39,716 nt of DNA from Saccharofermentans sp. (GTDB lineage: Bacteria; Bacillota; Clostridia; Saccharofermentanales; Saccharofermentanaceae): NCBI GenBank assembly GCA_024695505.1, contig JAILIB010000139.1, positions 1-39,716 on the forward strand. The letters are read 5' to 3'. Every line of letters starts with the position of its first letter. The first letter of the stretch is position 1. The notes beneath the pieces were generated by a model. That model was given only the letters and a program-made list of their open reading frames with translations. It was not told the DNA's origin and ran no database searches. Both the position numbers and the translations under genes were made by a program. This document shows, piece by piece, positions 9,072-17,317 of the stretch.

Positions 9072-9824
9072 ATGCGCATGCGCAAAGGAAAGCCGGTCAC
9101 ATCAGCCATATTACTTACGGCCGCGCTCCTTTTGACGGGAGTTTCGGGCTGTGCGGAGAAATCTGTTGAAACCTCGATGTCAACGGTCCATACTACATGG
9201 CAGGAAACGACCGAAACGACCACTGAAACAACTACCGAGCCGGCTACTGAAACTACCGCTGATCCTGTTTTGCTCAGGGAACCGTTTGTCGGTAAATGGG
9301 TAGGTCTTCTTAGAGCGGGGAAGAATACCGTTTTCTTTACTTTGACGTTTAATGCCGATGGCACGGGATCGCAGGAGTGTTCCGGGAAAACGCAGAAATT
9401 CCAGTATGCGGAACCCGATACGGTCAAAAAGACGATCAGGGTCACTTCCGAAAGCGGATCAGAATACACGATAAGTTATTACAACGGTGAAAACGCTTCA
9501 AACAAGAATTTTACGTTTTCCGGCGGCATGGTGATCGACTGCGAGGTCCCGAGCGTTGACTGCCTGAGGATAAGGGCAACGGATCCTTCGCTTACCGGCG
9601 TCTGGGTCTCGGGGAGCGGAAAGAAGGCGGCTACGCTTGAATTCAGAGCGGACAACGTAATGAAGGATAAGAGAGGCAGCGTTCCCTATACGATCGAGCG
9701 GACGGTCAGCGGCAAACAGGTGATAAGACTGCTTAACGGCGATATCGGGTACAAGATCGAAGGAAATGTCTTAACTCTCGAGACCAACGACACGGATATA
9801 GAGAAGGAGTGGAAAAAGAAATAG
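9072..9824 (+). CDS. Lipoprotein with Thr/Glu-rich linker, function unknown
   Basis: The track starts at TTG 9060; ATG at 9072 or 9078 is more likely, but neither has a strong ribosome site. A 12-base palindrome (TGCGCATGCGCA) covers this start region. The N-terminus is a lipoprotein signal peptide with lipobox VSGC (about residue 27). A linker made almost only of Thr and Glu follows. The body (about residues 70-250) shows two repeats of a lipocalin-like beta pattern: FVGKWVGLL...FTLTFNADGTGSQ, then LTGVWVSGSGKKAATLEF. This 'xGxW...F..DG.g' style is seen in small Clostridial domains of unknown function that resemble lipocalins. It lies just after the nucleotidase-like gene and probably shares its transcript. 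I do not recognise a specific function. Confidence 0.75.
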   Translation: MRMRKGKPVTSAILLTAALLLTGVSGCAEKSVETSMSTVHTTWQETTETTTETTTEPATETTADPVLLREPFVGKWVGLLRAGKNTVFFTLTFNADGTGSQECSGKTQKFQYAEPDTVKKTIRVTSESGSEYTISYYNGENASNKNFTFSGGMVIDCEVPSVDCLRIRATDPSLTGVWVSGSGKKAATLEFRADNVMKDKRGSVPYTIERTVSGKQVIRLLNGDIGYKIEGNVLTLETNDTDIEKEWKKK

Positions 9825-9887
9825 CCCCGATATTTGTGGCTTTTCTGCGGATTTTGATTACAACTTCGGATCAAAATACCATTTAAT

Positions 9888-9916
9888 CTTAAAATTTTTG
9901 AAAAAGGGTATATAAT
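9888..9916 (+). promoter_or_regulatory. Possible promoter for the 9963 gene
   Basis: A perfect TATAAT lies at 9911-9916, with a weak CTTAAA 17 bases upstream. The surrounding 138-base gap (9825-9962) is AT-rich and also contains an 8-bp inverted repeat ATTTTGAT/ATCAAAAT at 9851-9877. The -35 match is poor, so this is tentative. Confidence 0.35.
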
Positions 9917-9962
9917 TGTCAGCGTATGCGCGCAAGCGACTAAAAATGAGGATGCTTACTTA

Positions 9963-10523
9963 ATGAAACGAATCGTATTGCTTTTGATCGCACTTCTGGA
10001 GGCTGCATGTATCTTTTTGATCTGCTGGTTCCCTCCTCAGAAGAAAGCTGAGACCGATTTTCACAATGCATCCATCACCATTACCGGAAGCCTCATGCTC
10101 ACTCTTACTGAAGACACCGTGCTTCAGGATAAATCGGCAGGCAGCCAGCCCCTCGAACTGAAGAAGGGCGACAAAGTCCGCATCAGACGTCTTACCGAGA
10201 CTTCAGTCGAGTTCTACGGCGATGAGACAAAAGAGTTCCCCGGCACGCTCCCCGTCACTTCCTTTGCCGAAACGGATAAGATAAACGAACTTCTTGCGCC
10301 TTCAAGAAATGCCGAAGAGTATAGAAGAGATGACTATCTTGATAACTGCCTGATAAAGAACATCGTCGTCAGTGCGGATTTCTTCGCGGTTATGGGCGGC
10401 CTCTGCCTTCTTGCTTCGATCAAGCACGAATGGATGGGTTTTGCACTCAATATTCTTCTCGTAGCGATATCTGCGGTCATCATCCTTGCCCTCAAGGATC
10501 AGCTCGCACTGTTATTGTTCTGA
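9963..10523 (+). CDS. Small membrane protein, function unknown
   Basis: A 186-aa protein with an N-terminal membrane segment (VLLLIALLEAACIFLICWF), an extracytoplasmic region of about 90 residues, and two C-terminal membrane segments (VVSADFFAVMGGLCLLASI and ALNILLVAISAVIILAL). The middle part (LELKKGDKVRIRRLTETSVE) looks like a short beta-barrel, possibly OB- or SH3-like, but this is only an impression. AGGA precedes the ATG by about ten bases and a TATAAT stands upstream, so the gene may have its own promoter. It converges with the esterase gene, with 13 bases between stops. I do not recognise the family. Confidence 0.7.
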   Translation: MKRIVLLLIALLEAACIFLICWFPPQKKAETDFHNASITITGSLMLTLTEDTVLQDKSAGSQPLELKKGDKVRIRRLTETSVEFYGDETKEFPGTLPVTSFAETDKINELLAPSRNAEEYRRDDYLDNCLIKNIVVSADFFAVMGGLCLLASIKHEWMGFALNILLVAISAVIILALKDQLALLLF

Positions 10524-10536
10524 AAGACCTTTGATC

Positions 10537-11880
10537 TCACTTAAAAATATGTGTCTCGCGGGAATCTTTATACATTCCCCAGCCTGGTTCGCCATTGCGG
10601 GCGAATTCTCCCCACGCCTTGCGGAGTGTAATACCGAGAGCCTCGGCATCGGGTTCCAATGCTTTGTTTTCAGGAGATCTGGCTTCTCTGTTCGGCTCGG
10701 TCTTTGAACCGAAGAGAACAGGCACTTCATCCGCGTGACGGCACCGCTTGGCGTACTGATATTCATATATCCAGATGTTCCCCTTGTATGAGGAAGCTAT
10801 ATCCATCACGGGCTTTTTATAGACTTTGTAAGTAAGATCGTCAGACAGGCGCTTTCTCAGGTCCTTGCCCCATTTTGTCTTGAGCTTGAAAAGCCTTGGA
10901 GCATATGGAAGAAGCAGCGTGGGGAATTTGTCCGTGAAAAGATTTGCCTCATGCAGACAGGTTCCGATAAGCATCGGCTTGTCGGAAGCGAATACGGTCT
11001 TTACGGGGTAGTCTTTGACGGTTCTGCCATCCAAGACCGGCGAGAAGACGCAGGTGACCTCGCCTCCGGCACGGACGCGGATCTTGATCTTTCTGTTTGC
11101 CCTGTAGACCTTTACGGGATCCGCCGAGAGTATCTTTTCCGGTGTCTTACTGCTGATGCCGAGCATTCTCAGATACATCTTCGTGATCTTTTCGCTCTGC
11201 TCCGGTGTCCAGAACGAATCTACACATGCGGACTGGACAATGGATTTTGCGAAGAGCGGCGTTGCCTCAGGCATAGACATGAGGGCCAGTATGCAGGCGG
11301 CTCCTGATGACTGACCGAAAAGCGTTACGTTTGCCGGATCTCCGCCGAAAGCAGATATGTTTTTGTTGATGAACTCCAACGCCTTGATCTGGTCAAAAAG
11401 GCCGCAGTTCAGATCGAATCTGTCACTTAAGTAATTCAGGTTCAGGAAGCCGTAGATGTTTAGCCTGTAATTGAAATCAACGAGGATCGCGCCGGTCTCT
11501 TTTGCGAAACGGGTGAGATCATAGACCATTTCATCCGTGTTTTCGTTTATCCGTCCCGTTCCTCCGGTGGCATAGGAACCGCCGTGGATCCAGACGAGGA
11601 CGGGAAGGCCTTCACCCTGTCCTTCAGGAACACAGATGTTCATATAAAGGCAGTCCTGACCCGTATAACTTATGTAGTGACGTGAACTGTAACCCTGGAT
11701 GGAATTGCGGCCGCCCTTGTCCGCATTGAGTATCCCGTCCCAGGGTTCCGGATCCTCCGGATGACGGAAAGCCAGATCAGATACAGGGGCTTTGGCATAT
11801 GGGATCCCGAGGTATTCACGGCATCCGTTTTTTGTGATGCCGGAAACTTTGCCGCAGGATGTCTCGATTATCTGTTCCAT
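10537..11880 (-). CDS. Type-B carboxylesterase (para-nitrobenzyl esterase family)
   Basis: A 447-aa alpha/beta hydrolase of the carboxylesterase/PnbA family. Visible features are the N-terminal GKVSGITKNGCREYLGIPYA, the oxyanion motif LVWIHGGSYATGG (about residues 95-107), and the nucleophile elbow GQSSG with Ser near 191 (usually GESAG in the family). The acidic residue is probably Glu near 311 (GTCLHEANLF) and the His near 382 (RHADEVPVLFG, matching the usual HGxELPYVFG). There is no signal peptide, so it is probably cytoplasmic. The protein is about 40-50 residues shorter than typical PnbA (about 490), without an obvious break. It is divergent from the exosortase operon. The natural substrate is unknown. 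Confidence 0.88.
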   Translation of the reverse strand: MEQIIETSCGKVSGITKNGCREYLGIPYAKAPVSDLAFRHPEDPEPWDGILNADKGGRNSIQGYSSRHYISYTGQDCLYMNICVPEGQGEGLPVLVWIHGGSYATGGTGRINENTDEMVYDLTRFAKETGAILVDFNYRLNIYGFLNLNYLSDRFDLNCGLFDQIKALEFINKNISAFGGDPANVTLFGQSSGAACILALMSMPEATPLFAKSIVQSACVDSFWTPEQSEKITKMYLRMLGISSKTPEKILSADPVKVYRANRKIKIRVRAGGEVTCVFSPVLDGRTVKDYPVKTVFASDKPMLIGTCLHEANLFTDKFPTLLLPYAPRLFKLKTKWGKDLRKRLSDDLTYKVYKKPVMDIASSYKGNIWIYEYQYAKRCRHADEVPVLFGSKTEPNREARSPENKALEPDAEALGITLRKAWGEFARNGEPGWGMYKDSRETHIFK

Positions 11881-12086
11881 AAGATCTAAATCTGCTGTCT
11901 GCTGTCGGGATAATACGTTTATTGTTAATTATATAGCAAGAAATGTCATATTATAAGCATTTTTACAAAAGAATATGATATATGACGCGTTACAATTTGT
12001 TCATAATATATTTATATTTGTTCACACCACTAATTATAATATAACGGGGTTGATCTTTCGTTAAATGCTCTAGAGGAAAGATTATT
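11881..12086. promoter_or_regulatory. AT-rich divergent control region of the esterase and the exosortase operon
   Basis: For the plus-strand operon, TATAAT at 12035-12040 has TTTATA 18 bases upstream. The octamer TTTGTTCA occurs twice in direct orientation, at 11996-12003 and 12017-12024, exactly 21 bases apart (two helical turns). One copy is upstream of the -35 and one lies in the spacer, an arrangement that would suit a repressor. On the minus strand, TTGCTA-18-TATTAT could serve the esterase gene. The operon's first gene has AGAGGAAAG before its ATG. Confidence 0.5.
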
Positions 12087-13781
12087 ATGAATCGATTTGC
12101 AAAAAAGCTGACTGCGACGGCAGCAGCACTGGCGATCTTATTGGCGGTACCTGCTGCGGCGGCACCGTCGTTTGTTGTTTATGCAGACGAAGAAGTCCAG
12201 GAGACCGAAGCTCCGAAAACCACAAAAGTTGCTGAAACGACAAAACCCAAGGAAACCGTTAAAGAAACAAAGTCGGCTTCAAAGCCTGATGAAACGGTTA
12301 AGGAGACCGAACCTTCCAAACCCGCAGAGACTGTAAAAGAGACTGAACCCTCAAAGCCGGCTGAGACAACTAAGCCGACTGAGCCCTCAGATACTTCCAG
12401 GAAGGGAGAACCGGAAGAGACGACAGCTCCTTCAGAGCCTTCCGGAACGAAGGAATCCACAGAGCCCGAAGAGACCAAAGAACCTTCCGAAACAACTTCC
12501 GGAGAGACGGAACCTTCAAGATCTTCTGAACCTTCCGAGACAACTGAGCCTGAAGTTACTGAAACGATAGCACCGAGCCGCGCGGCTAAAAAGGCGGCCA
12601 GAGGCCAGTACCAGGGCATAACGATCGACGGTAATTTCTCCGATTGGGACAGTGTAGTCAAATATGATTTCTCCGGCCGCCCGAACAGCCATGTCAATTA
12701 TGGCGCCCTTGTTTGGGACGGAGACTATATCTACATTTACCTCGAAGAACAAAGAGCTCACTCTTCCACCTGGTCCGGCCCCAACAACAACGGTAATTTC
12801 GTCATCAAGCTCAAGAACGGTATCGACGTTGTTGTAAGCATTACCGACAAAGGGCAGCAGAACGGAAACAAAGTAAGTGTTTCCAATACAAAAACTGGAA
12901 CGGTATTGACCACCGAAAACGGCGGCATCCAGATCGCGTATGATAAGGATTATTACACCGAGGGACGTCCTTCTCTGATGGAGATCGCCATACCGGCATC
13001 CATTCTTCCCGAAAATACACAGAGCATATCGTTCGGTTATTATCTTGATGATCCCGTCATAAAGAATGTTGCAAATCCTCATCCGACCGGCGGTCAGGGC
13101 GGCGAAGGTGAAGAAAATGACGGAAGCAAGATAAAGATCGACGGATACTATAGCGACTGGCTTAATTTCCCGCACCAGACCATCGAATATGATACCCAGG
13201 GTGCTCATCATAATTTTGCCGATGCTCATGGAGCTATCTACCAGAAGAGCGCCAAGACGGTATATGTTCATGCAAAGACCAATGACTTCATGGAAGGCCC
13301 TCCGGATTACTATGGCGGCAACCAGTTCCTTGAGATCACGGTAACTCTGGCAGGCAGGGAGACCAAGATGGTCGCATGTCTTGTCGATGAAAACGGAAAC
13401 ATCAATTGGAATTCGTCCGAGAATGACAAGCATTATGCTAAAGGCAAATACAAGTTTGCTTTGTTTGAGCAGTCCGGCTGGCATCAGACAACGAACATGA
13501 ACAACATCCATCCGAATGATACTTTCTACGGATATCAGTATCTTGAAGTCGGCGACAGGGTTGACGAAACGGAATTCAGCATAGATACAAAAGCGCTGGC
13601 TAAGCATCTCGGACTGAATCTGACTCAGGCCGCCGAGCTCAAGGTATTATTCCACCGTGTCGGCCGTGAACCGCTTATCGCTTCAGGCATCTCGACAGGC
13701 CCGGTATTTACGCTCGTTCTTACTACGGTAGCGGCAGGTTCGTATTACGTTTTCACGCGTAGGAAGAGAAGGCAGGCTTGA
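12087..13781 (+). CDS. Secreted surface protein with C-terminal exosortase sorting signal (Firmicu-CTERM type)
   Basis: A 564-aa protein. Residues 1-33 are a signal peptide (LTATAAALAILLAVPAAAA). Residues 35-165 are a Glu/Thr/Pro/Ser stalk with 12-residue tandem repeats. Two similar domains follow, each opening with an 'IDGxxSDW' motif: ITIDGNFSDWDSVV near 178 and IKIDGYYSDWLNF near 349. They recall CBM9-like carbohydrate-binding beta sandwiches, but binding is not shown. The C-terminus has a conserved-looking GISTGPVF, a hydrophobic segment and a basic tail RRKRRQA, the tripartite form of exosortase sorting domains. The next gene, overlapping its stop, is the matching enzyme XrtG. It is therefore the likely dedicated substrate. 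The Lys/Ala segment before the first domain (RAAKKAARGQ) may be a processing site; that is a guess. Confidence 0.85.
   Translation: MNRFAKKLTATAAALAILLAVPAAAAPSFVVYADEEVQETEAPKTTKVAETTKPKETVKETKSASKPDETVKETEPSKPAETVKETEPSKPAETTKPTEPSDTSRKGEPEETTAPSEPSGTKESTEPEETKEPSETTSGETEPSRSSEPSETTEPEVTETIAPSRAAKKAARGQYQGITIDGNFSDWDSVVKYDFSGRPNSHVNYGALVWDGDYIYIYLEEQRAHSSTWSGPNNNGNFVIKLKNGIDVVVSITDKGQQNGNKVSVSNTKTGTVLTTENGGIQIAYDKDYYTEGRPSLMEIAIPASILPENTQSISFGYYLDDPVIKNVANPHPTGGQGGEGEENDGSKIKIDGYYSDWLNFPHQTIEYDTQGAHHNFADAHGAIYQKSAKTVYVHAKTNDFMEGPPDYYGGNQFLEITVTLAGRETKMVACLVDENGNINWNSSENDKHYAKGKYKFALFEQSGWHQTTNMNNIHPNDTFYGYQYLEVGDRVDETEFSIDTKALAKHLGLNLTQAAELKVLFHRVGREPLIASGISTGPVFTLVLTTVAAGSYYVFTRRKRRQA
12252..12389 (+). 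repeat. 36-bp in-frame tandem repeats encoding ETVKETEPSKPA
   Basis: Two full 12-codon units (12291-12326 and 12327-12362) are flanked by a degenerate unit before (from 12252) and a partial one after (to 12389). They form part of the stalk of the surface protein. Codons differ between units, so selection appears to act on the peptide and not only on recent DNA duplication. Confidence 0.75.
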
Positions 13782-14407
13782 AGATAGTTATTGCCATTCT
13801 GGCTGTTTTACTGTGGATAGGTCTGCTTGAAATCCTGCGCAGGGCGGGTCTCAAGTTTTGGCGCTATCTCGCCGGAAGCTGCGGGCTTTTTCTTATCTTG
13901 ATGATCCTGGTCCGTCCCTTTGTAACCGTCCCGCTTGCGCGTGTCGTAACGGCTCTTGCAGGGATCATGGGTAAGGTGACCGGGATCTTTCAGGCGTATT
14001 TCAGATATGGCGTCATTTTCATAGATTCAGCGTCAGGAGCCATCACCGTCAACATCGATCTTGAGTGTTCCGGAGTGATCGAAATATCAGCCTTTATTTC
14101 TCTCCTGTTTCTTTTTTCCGTTTATAACATCCCCGAACGCATTTATGTCGGAGTCATCGGAACGCTTTACACGATACTTACGAATGCTCTGAGGATCACG
14201 ATCATCTGCGTGTTCATCCATTTCTGCGGAACGGATTTCTATTATGTTGCCCATACGTTTATCGGAAGGATCATATTCTATGTCCTTCAGGTCATCTTAT
14301 ATTTCTATGTTTTCACCAGACCCCAGATAAAGAGAACGAAGACCGGAGGTTTCTCATATAATGCCGCCGGTACTGCGAAAGCAGTCGAGGAGGAAGAAAA
14401 GGCATGA
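13778..14407 (+). CDS. xrtG: Exosortase family protein XrtG
   Basis: A 209-aa polytopic protein with about six membrane segments. The three exosortase active-site positions are all present: Cys97 in IDLECSGVIEIS, Arg139 in TNALRITII and His159 in YYVAHTFIGRI. Size and context match XrtG, the Gram-positive exosortase (TIGR03110, from memory). By analogy with other exosortases it would cleave a CTERM signal and pass the protein to an acceptor. The start is TTG at 13778, overlapping the stop of the substrate gene as TTGA, with a modest AAGG site upstream; this makes translation coupled and fixes the gene order. The C-terminal 30 residues are a cytoplasmic acidic/basic tail. The substrate-enzyme pairing is inferred from adjacency and the CTERM shape. 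Confidence 0.88.
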   Translation: MKIVIAILAVLLWIGLLEILRRAGLKFWRYLAGSCGLFLILMILVRPFVTVPLARVVTALAGIMGKVTGIFQAYFRYGVIFIDSASGAITVNIDLECSGVIEISAFISLLFLFSVYNIPERIYVGVIGTLYTILTNALRITIICVFIHFCGTDFYYVAHTFIGRIIFYVLQVILYFYVFTRPQIKRTKTGGFSYNAAGTAKAVEEEEKA

Positions 14408-15786
14408 ATGAGATCATGACCAATTTAATAAATCCTTTCTTCTACTGGGTCGCATGGATCATTATCCCGATACTGGTCGAGGTTGTTCCTTCGATCGCAT
14501 CGTTCTTCTCATTGCTGATCAACAGGAATAAGCATAAGAATGCTGAAGATCCTCTCATATGGCCGGACATCGTGCTCGTTGTTCCGGTCTATAACTCCGA
14601 AAAGAGTATTGAAGAGTGCCTGAGATCGATCCACGAGAGTGATTATCCGAATGACCGCATGGAGATCTACATGGTCAACAACATGAGTTCCGACAAGAGC
14701 TTTGATGCCTTTATGCGTGCGCAGCAGAAATACAGTGAGCTCAGAATGTCATGGCTCAATTCCGGACAGGGAAAATCCCGCGCGCTCAATCTTGCCATAT
14801 ATAACAGCAAAGGCAAGTACATGATCAACATCGACTCGGATGGAACGCTTGAAAAGACTGCCCTTACCAGGATGATCAGGCACATGGAGAATGAACCTGA
14901 TGTCTCATGCCTTACGGGTTCGATCCTTACGAGACCCGATGAGATAGAGAAGATAAAGACCTTCAAGGGAAGGCTCTTAAGACGCCTTGAGTTCTGCGAA
15001 TATGCCCAGGCTTTCCTCGCAGGCAGAAATTATGCTTCGGAAAAGGGAAGGATGTACACCCTTTCAGGAGCTTTCTCCGCGTTCAGGCTCGATACGATCA
15101 GAAAATCCCATATGTATAATACGGAGACCATTTCCGAAGATACCGAGATCACGTTCCAGATGCGCTATCTTCAGAAACAGAAGGTCGGAATCTGTGTGGA
15201 TGCACTGTATTTTACCGATCCGATCGAAGACGTGAACAAGCTCTATACCCAGCGCCAGAGGTGGCAGAGGGGTTCGCTCGAAGTTGCACGTCTGTATCCG
15301 CAGAGCCAGCTCAAGCCCTGGAGATTCGTTAAGGACGTTAATGTCAGGACGCTGCTCTTTGACCATACCTTTGCGTTCCCGAGAATGATCTGGTATCTGG
15401 CGTTGATCTATCTGATGACAAACGGATACTCAAGTCTGGTGGTAGTAACTGCACTTGGCGCGATATTCCTTTTCTATATCCTCTGCGGCTACCTGTATTT
15501 CCACATAGCATCTTATCTGCTTAAGCCATTCCCTGATATAAGGGCATATTACCGCAAACAGCGTGTTCCAGTTGCGCTTCTGCCGCTGTATAACTTCGTT
15601 GTGTTCTTTATCAGATTCGCAGGCATCATCAACAGCATGAATACCAGAAGTTCATGGAAGACGGACACCCTGACTAGGGAAATGGACAAGTTCATGACGA
15701 CGCTCAGATCCTGTTTCAGGACATTCGCGAACGGTTTAAAGAGATTCAGACAAAGTATAAATTACGAGGACCGGTACAATGAATAA
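14404..15786 (+). CDS. GT2-family membrane glycosyltransferase, exosortase G-associated
   Basis: A 460-aa processive-type glycosyltransferase. An N-terminal membrane helix precedes a GT-A domain with VVPVYNSEKSIEECLRSI, the metal-binding NIDSDG (DxD type, near 140), the catalytic SEDTEITFQMRYL and QRQRWQRGS (QxxRW motif, near 285). Two or three membrane segments follow (about 310-430). This layout is that of chitin, hyaluronan and PNAG synthases. It matches the glycosyltransferase known to accompany XrtG (TIGR03111, from memory). ATG overlaps the XrtG stop (ATGA) and is preceded by GGAGGAAG. It may build a polysaccharide or the glycan to which the sorted protein is attached; sugar and acceptor are unknown. 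Confidence 0.9.
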   Translation: MNEIMTNLINPFFYWVAWIIIPILVEVVPSIASFFSLLINRNKHKNAEDPLIWPDIVLVVPVYNSEKSIEECLRSIHESDYPNDRMEIYMVNNMSSDKSFDAFMRAQQKYSELRMSWLNSGQGKSRALNLAIYNSKGKYMINIDSDGTLEKTALTRMIRHMENEPDVSCLTGSILTRPDEIEKIKTFKGRLLRRLEFCEYAQAFLAGRNYASEKGRMYTLSGAFSAFRLDTIRKSHMYNTETISEDTEITFQMRYLQKQKVGICVDALYFTDPIEDVNKLYTQRQRWQRGSLEVARLYPQSQLKPWRFVKDVNVRTLLFDHTFAFPRMIWYLALIYLMTNGYSSLVVVTALGAIFLFYILCGYLYFHIASYLLKPFPDIRAYYRKQRVPVALLPLYNFVVFFIRFAGIINSMNTRSSWKTDTLTREMDKFMTTLRSCFRTFANGLKRFRQSINYEDRYNE

Positions 15787-16870
15787 TTCAAGGACGAAAT
15801 ATGTTGTGGCAGTTACCATCGGCGTGCTGTTCATAGCATTCCTGATGTCGGCTTTTGCATGGTGGGAGATCTTCAACTATGAACAGGGTGTCGCAGAACT
15901 GTATGCCCAGGAGCAGGACGGTTATGTTGAGATCGTAGCCAGACAGATCGAACGCTACGGTGATGTTGCCGGCGACAAGTTCGTTGAAGACACGATCGAG
16001 ATGCTCGACTCGACTTCACAGAGATACTGGACTCTTGATAACACCCAGTACTTCCTGTTCGTTAAGAGCATTAATGATACGAATATTTACAAGACATTCT
16101 CCACCGATACCTTTTACAACACGCAGAGCGCACAGAGCTTTCTTCAGACGCTCGTAAAGGGACAGGTTAAACATTCGATAATCAGACTCGAGGGTTTTAA
16201 ATACGTCGCTTCAGGAATCATCTTTGAGTATGCAGGCACCGAGTACCGTCTCTGCCTGCTGACCGACTACGATGTCATGCTTACGAACAACGCATATCTG
16301 AGCAGCAAGCTATATCTGCTTATAGACATCATCCTCATGATCGCTCTCATTGTTATTTCATGCATCTTCTTCGCTATCCGCTTATCGGGGGAGAGGAAAA
16401 AACTTCACGACATAATAGAAGTCAACACCCAGCTAAACAGATATATCGATTTCCTCGACAATGCCGTAATGGGAAGAAACTCAACGGCCATCATCACGGG
16501 TGAAGGCAAGATAATGCATCTTATTCACAGGATGGAAGAAAGAAAGATCTATCCGTGCACGTTTGTTGACGTAAAACTCGAAACAGATAAGATGATCCCT
16601 TTCTACGAGACTTACAAGGACAAGTTCAAAAAAGGCATCGTATGGATCAGATACAGCAGGGACAATTTCATTTTGGTATTCGGAAAACTTAAGAAGGATG
16701 ATGCACTCAACTTTTTTGACAATACGGTCACGGAGTGGAAGCGCGGTCTCGGAGATTCCGGTATAGAGGTCAGGGCCCTGGAAGCCGGTGCTGCAACCGG
16801 AGTAATGACTGTTTACAGGACTCTGGTCGTAGGCGGTTCACAGGACTTGATGAATAAGGAGGAAGAGTAA
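15779..16870 (+). CDS. Two-TM sensor-like protein with degenerate GGDEF-like domain, exosortase operon
   Basis: A 363-aa protein. A membrane segment (residues 8-28) is followed by an extracytoplasmic region of about 145 residues with a Cache/PAS-like look, a second membrane segment (LLIDIILMIALIVISCIFF) and a cytoplasmic domain of about 160 residues. In that domain, WIRYSRDNFILVFGKL stands where diguanylate cyclases have 'R.GGDEF.lll', and the following strands fit the same fold. The GG is replaced by SR, so cyclase activity is not expected; it could bind nucleotide or act as a scaffold. ATG overlaps the glycosyltransferase stop by 8 bases, with GAGGA upstream. I know of no named family for it. 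The GGDEF relationship is a by-eye inference. Confidence 0.72.
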   Translation: MNNSRTKYVVAVTIGVLFIAFLMSAFAWWEIFNYEQGVAELYAQEQDGYVEIVARQIERYGDVAGDKFVEDTIEMLDSTSQRYWTLDNTQYFLFVKSINDTNIYKTFSTDTFYNTQSAQSFLQTLVKGQVKHSIIRLEGFKYVASGIIFEYAGTEYRLCLLTDYDVMLTNNAYLSSKLYLLIDIILMIALIVISCIFFAIRLSGERKKLHDIIEVNTQLNRYIDFLDNAVMGRNSTAIITGEGKIMHLIHRMEERKIYPCTFVDVKLETDKMIPFYETYKDKFKKGIVWIRYSRDNFILVFGKLKKDDALNFFDNTVTEWKRGLGDSGIEVRALEAGAATGVMTVYRTLVVGGSQDLMNKEEE

Positions 16871-17317
16871 ATGCTCAGATATTACAGGATCAAAGCTTAT
16901 CTCAATGCTAACCATTTTGTCGTTTTTGACGGCAAGAAGGGTAAAACACATCCCCACACATGGGAGTTCGTTGCCACCGTTTATACAAAGAATGACAGCA
17001 TCGTAAAGTTTACGGATACCGAGAAGGCAATAATGAAGGTTTTCGAGCCGTATCAGGACCGCGTATTGAATGAGATCGAGCCGTTTATGGCGATTATCCC
17101 TTCGCTGGAAAACATCACCGAACACTTTGCAAGCAATATTTCCGAAGCAGTAAGGCCGTTTGACTACCACCTCAGGAGATTCGAGGGAAGCGAGACTCCG
17201 GTAAGAACATATGGTGTCAGATTCCCTGAAGTCGGTGACGGTTCCGAAGATGAAGACAGTGACAGTGTCGAGGCCGCTATTGCGCGTCTGGAGGAGGGCA
17301 GTGGATACAAGGGCTGA
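16871..17317 (+). CDS. 6-pyruvoyl-tetrahydropterin synthase-like protein, exosortase G-associated
   Basis: A 148-aa protein related to the PTPS/QueD fold. The three zinc-binding His are visible: His15 in LNANHFVVF, and His27 and His29 in GKTHPHTWEF. The family's catalytic Cys, normally four residues before the second His, is replaced (Lys23 by position), and the DH pair is not evident. LNEIEPFM...PSLENITEHFA corresponds to the 'LNE...PTaEnia' region of the fold. It therefore looks like a zinc-containing non-enzyme or a changed enzyme. It corresponds to the PTPS-related third member of XrtG systems (TIGR03112, from memory). ATG follows the previous stop directly with AAGGAGG upstream. Role unknown. 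Confidence 0.82.
   Translation: MLRYYRIKAYLNANHFVVFDGKKGKTHPHTWEFVATVYTKNDSIVKFTDTEKAIMKVFEPYQDRVLNEIEPFMAIIPSLENITEHFASNISEAVRPFDYHLRRFEGSETPVRTYGVRFPEVGDGSEDEDSDSVEAAIARLEEGSGYKG

Noticed and set aside
9073-9084. 12-base palindrome TGCGCATGCGCA at the lipoprotein start
   Set aside because: It covers plausible start codons and nothing else supports an operator role; possible chance.
9830-9848. Terminator AGCC...GGCTTTT after the 9072 lipoprotein gene
   Set aside because: The stem is only four or five base pairs with a large loop, too weak to support.
12179-12697. Minus-strand Ser/Val/Gly repeat ORF
   Set aside because: It is the complement of the Glu/Thr/Pro stalk repeats of the surface protein.
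12516-13607. 363-codon minus-strand ORF opposite the surface protein gene
   Set aside because: The plus strand has signal peptide, repeats and CTERM tail in frame; the opposite frame is a by-product of codon bias.
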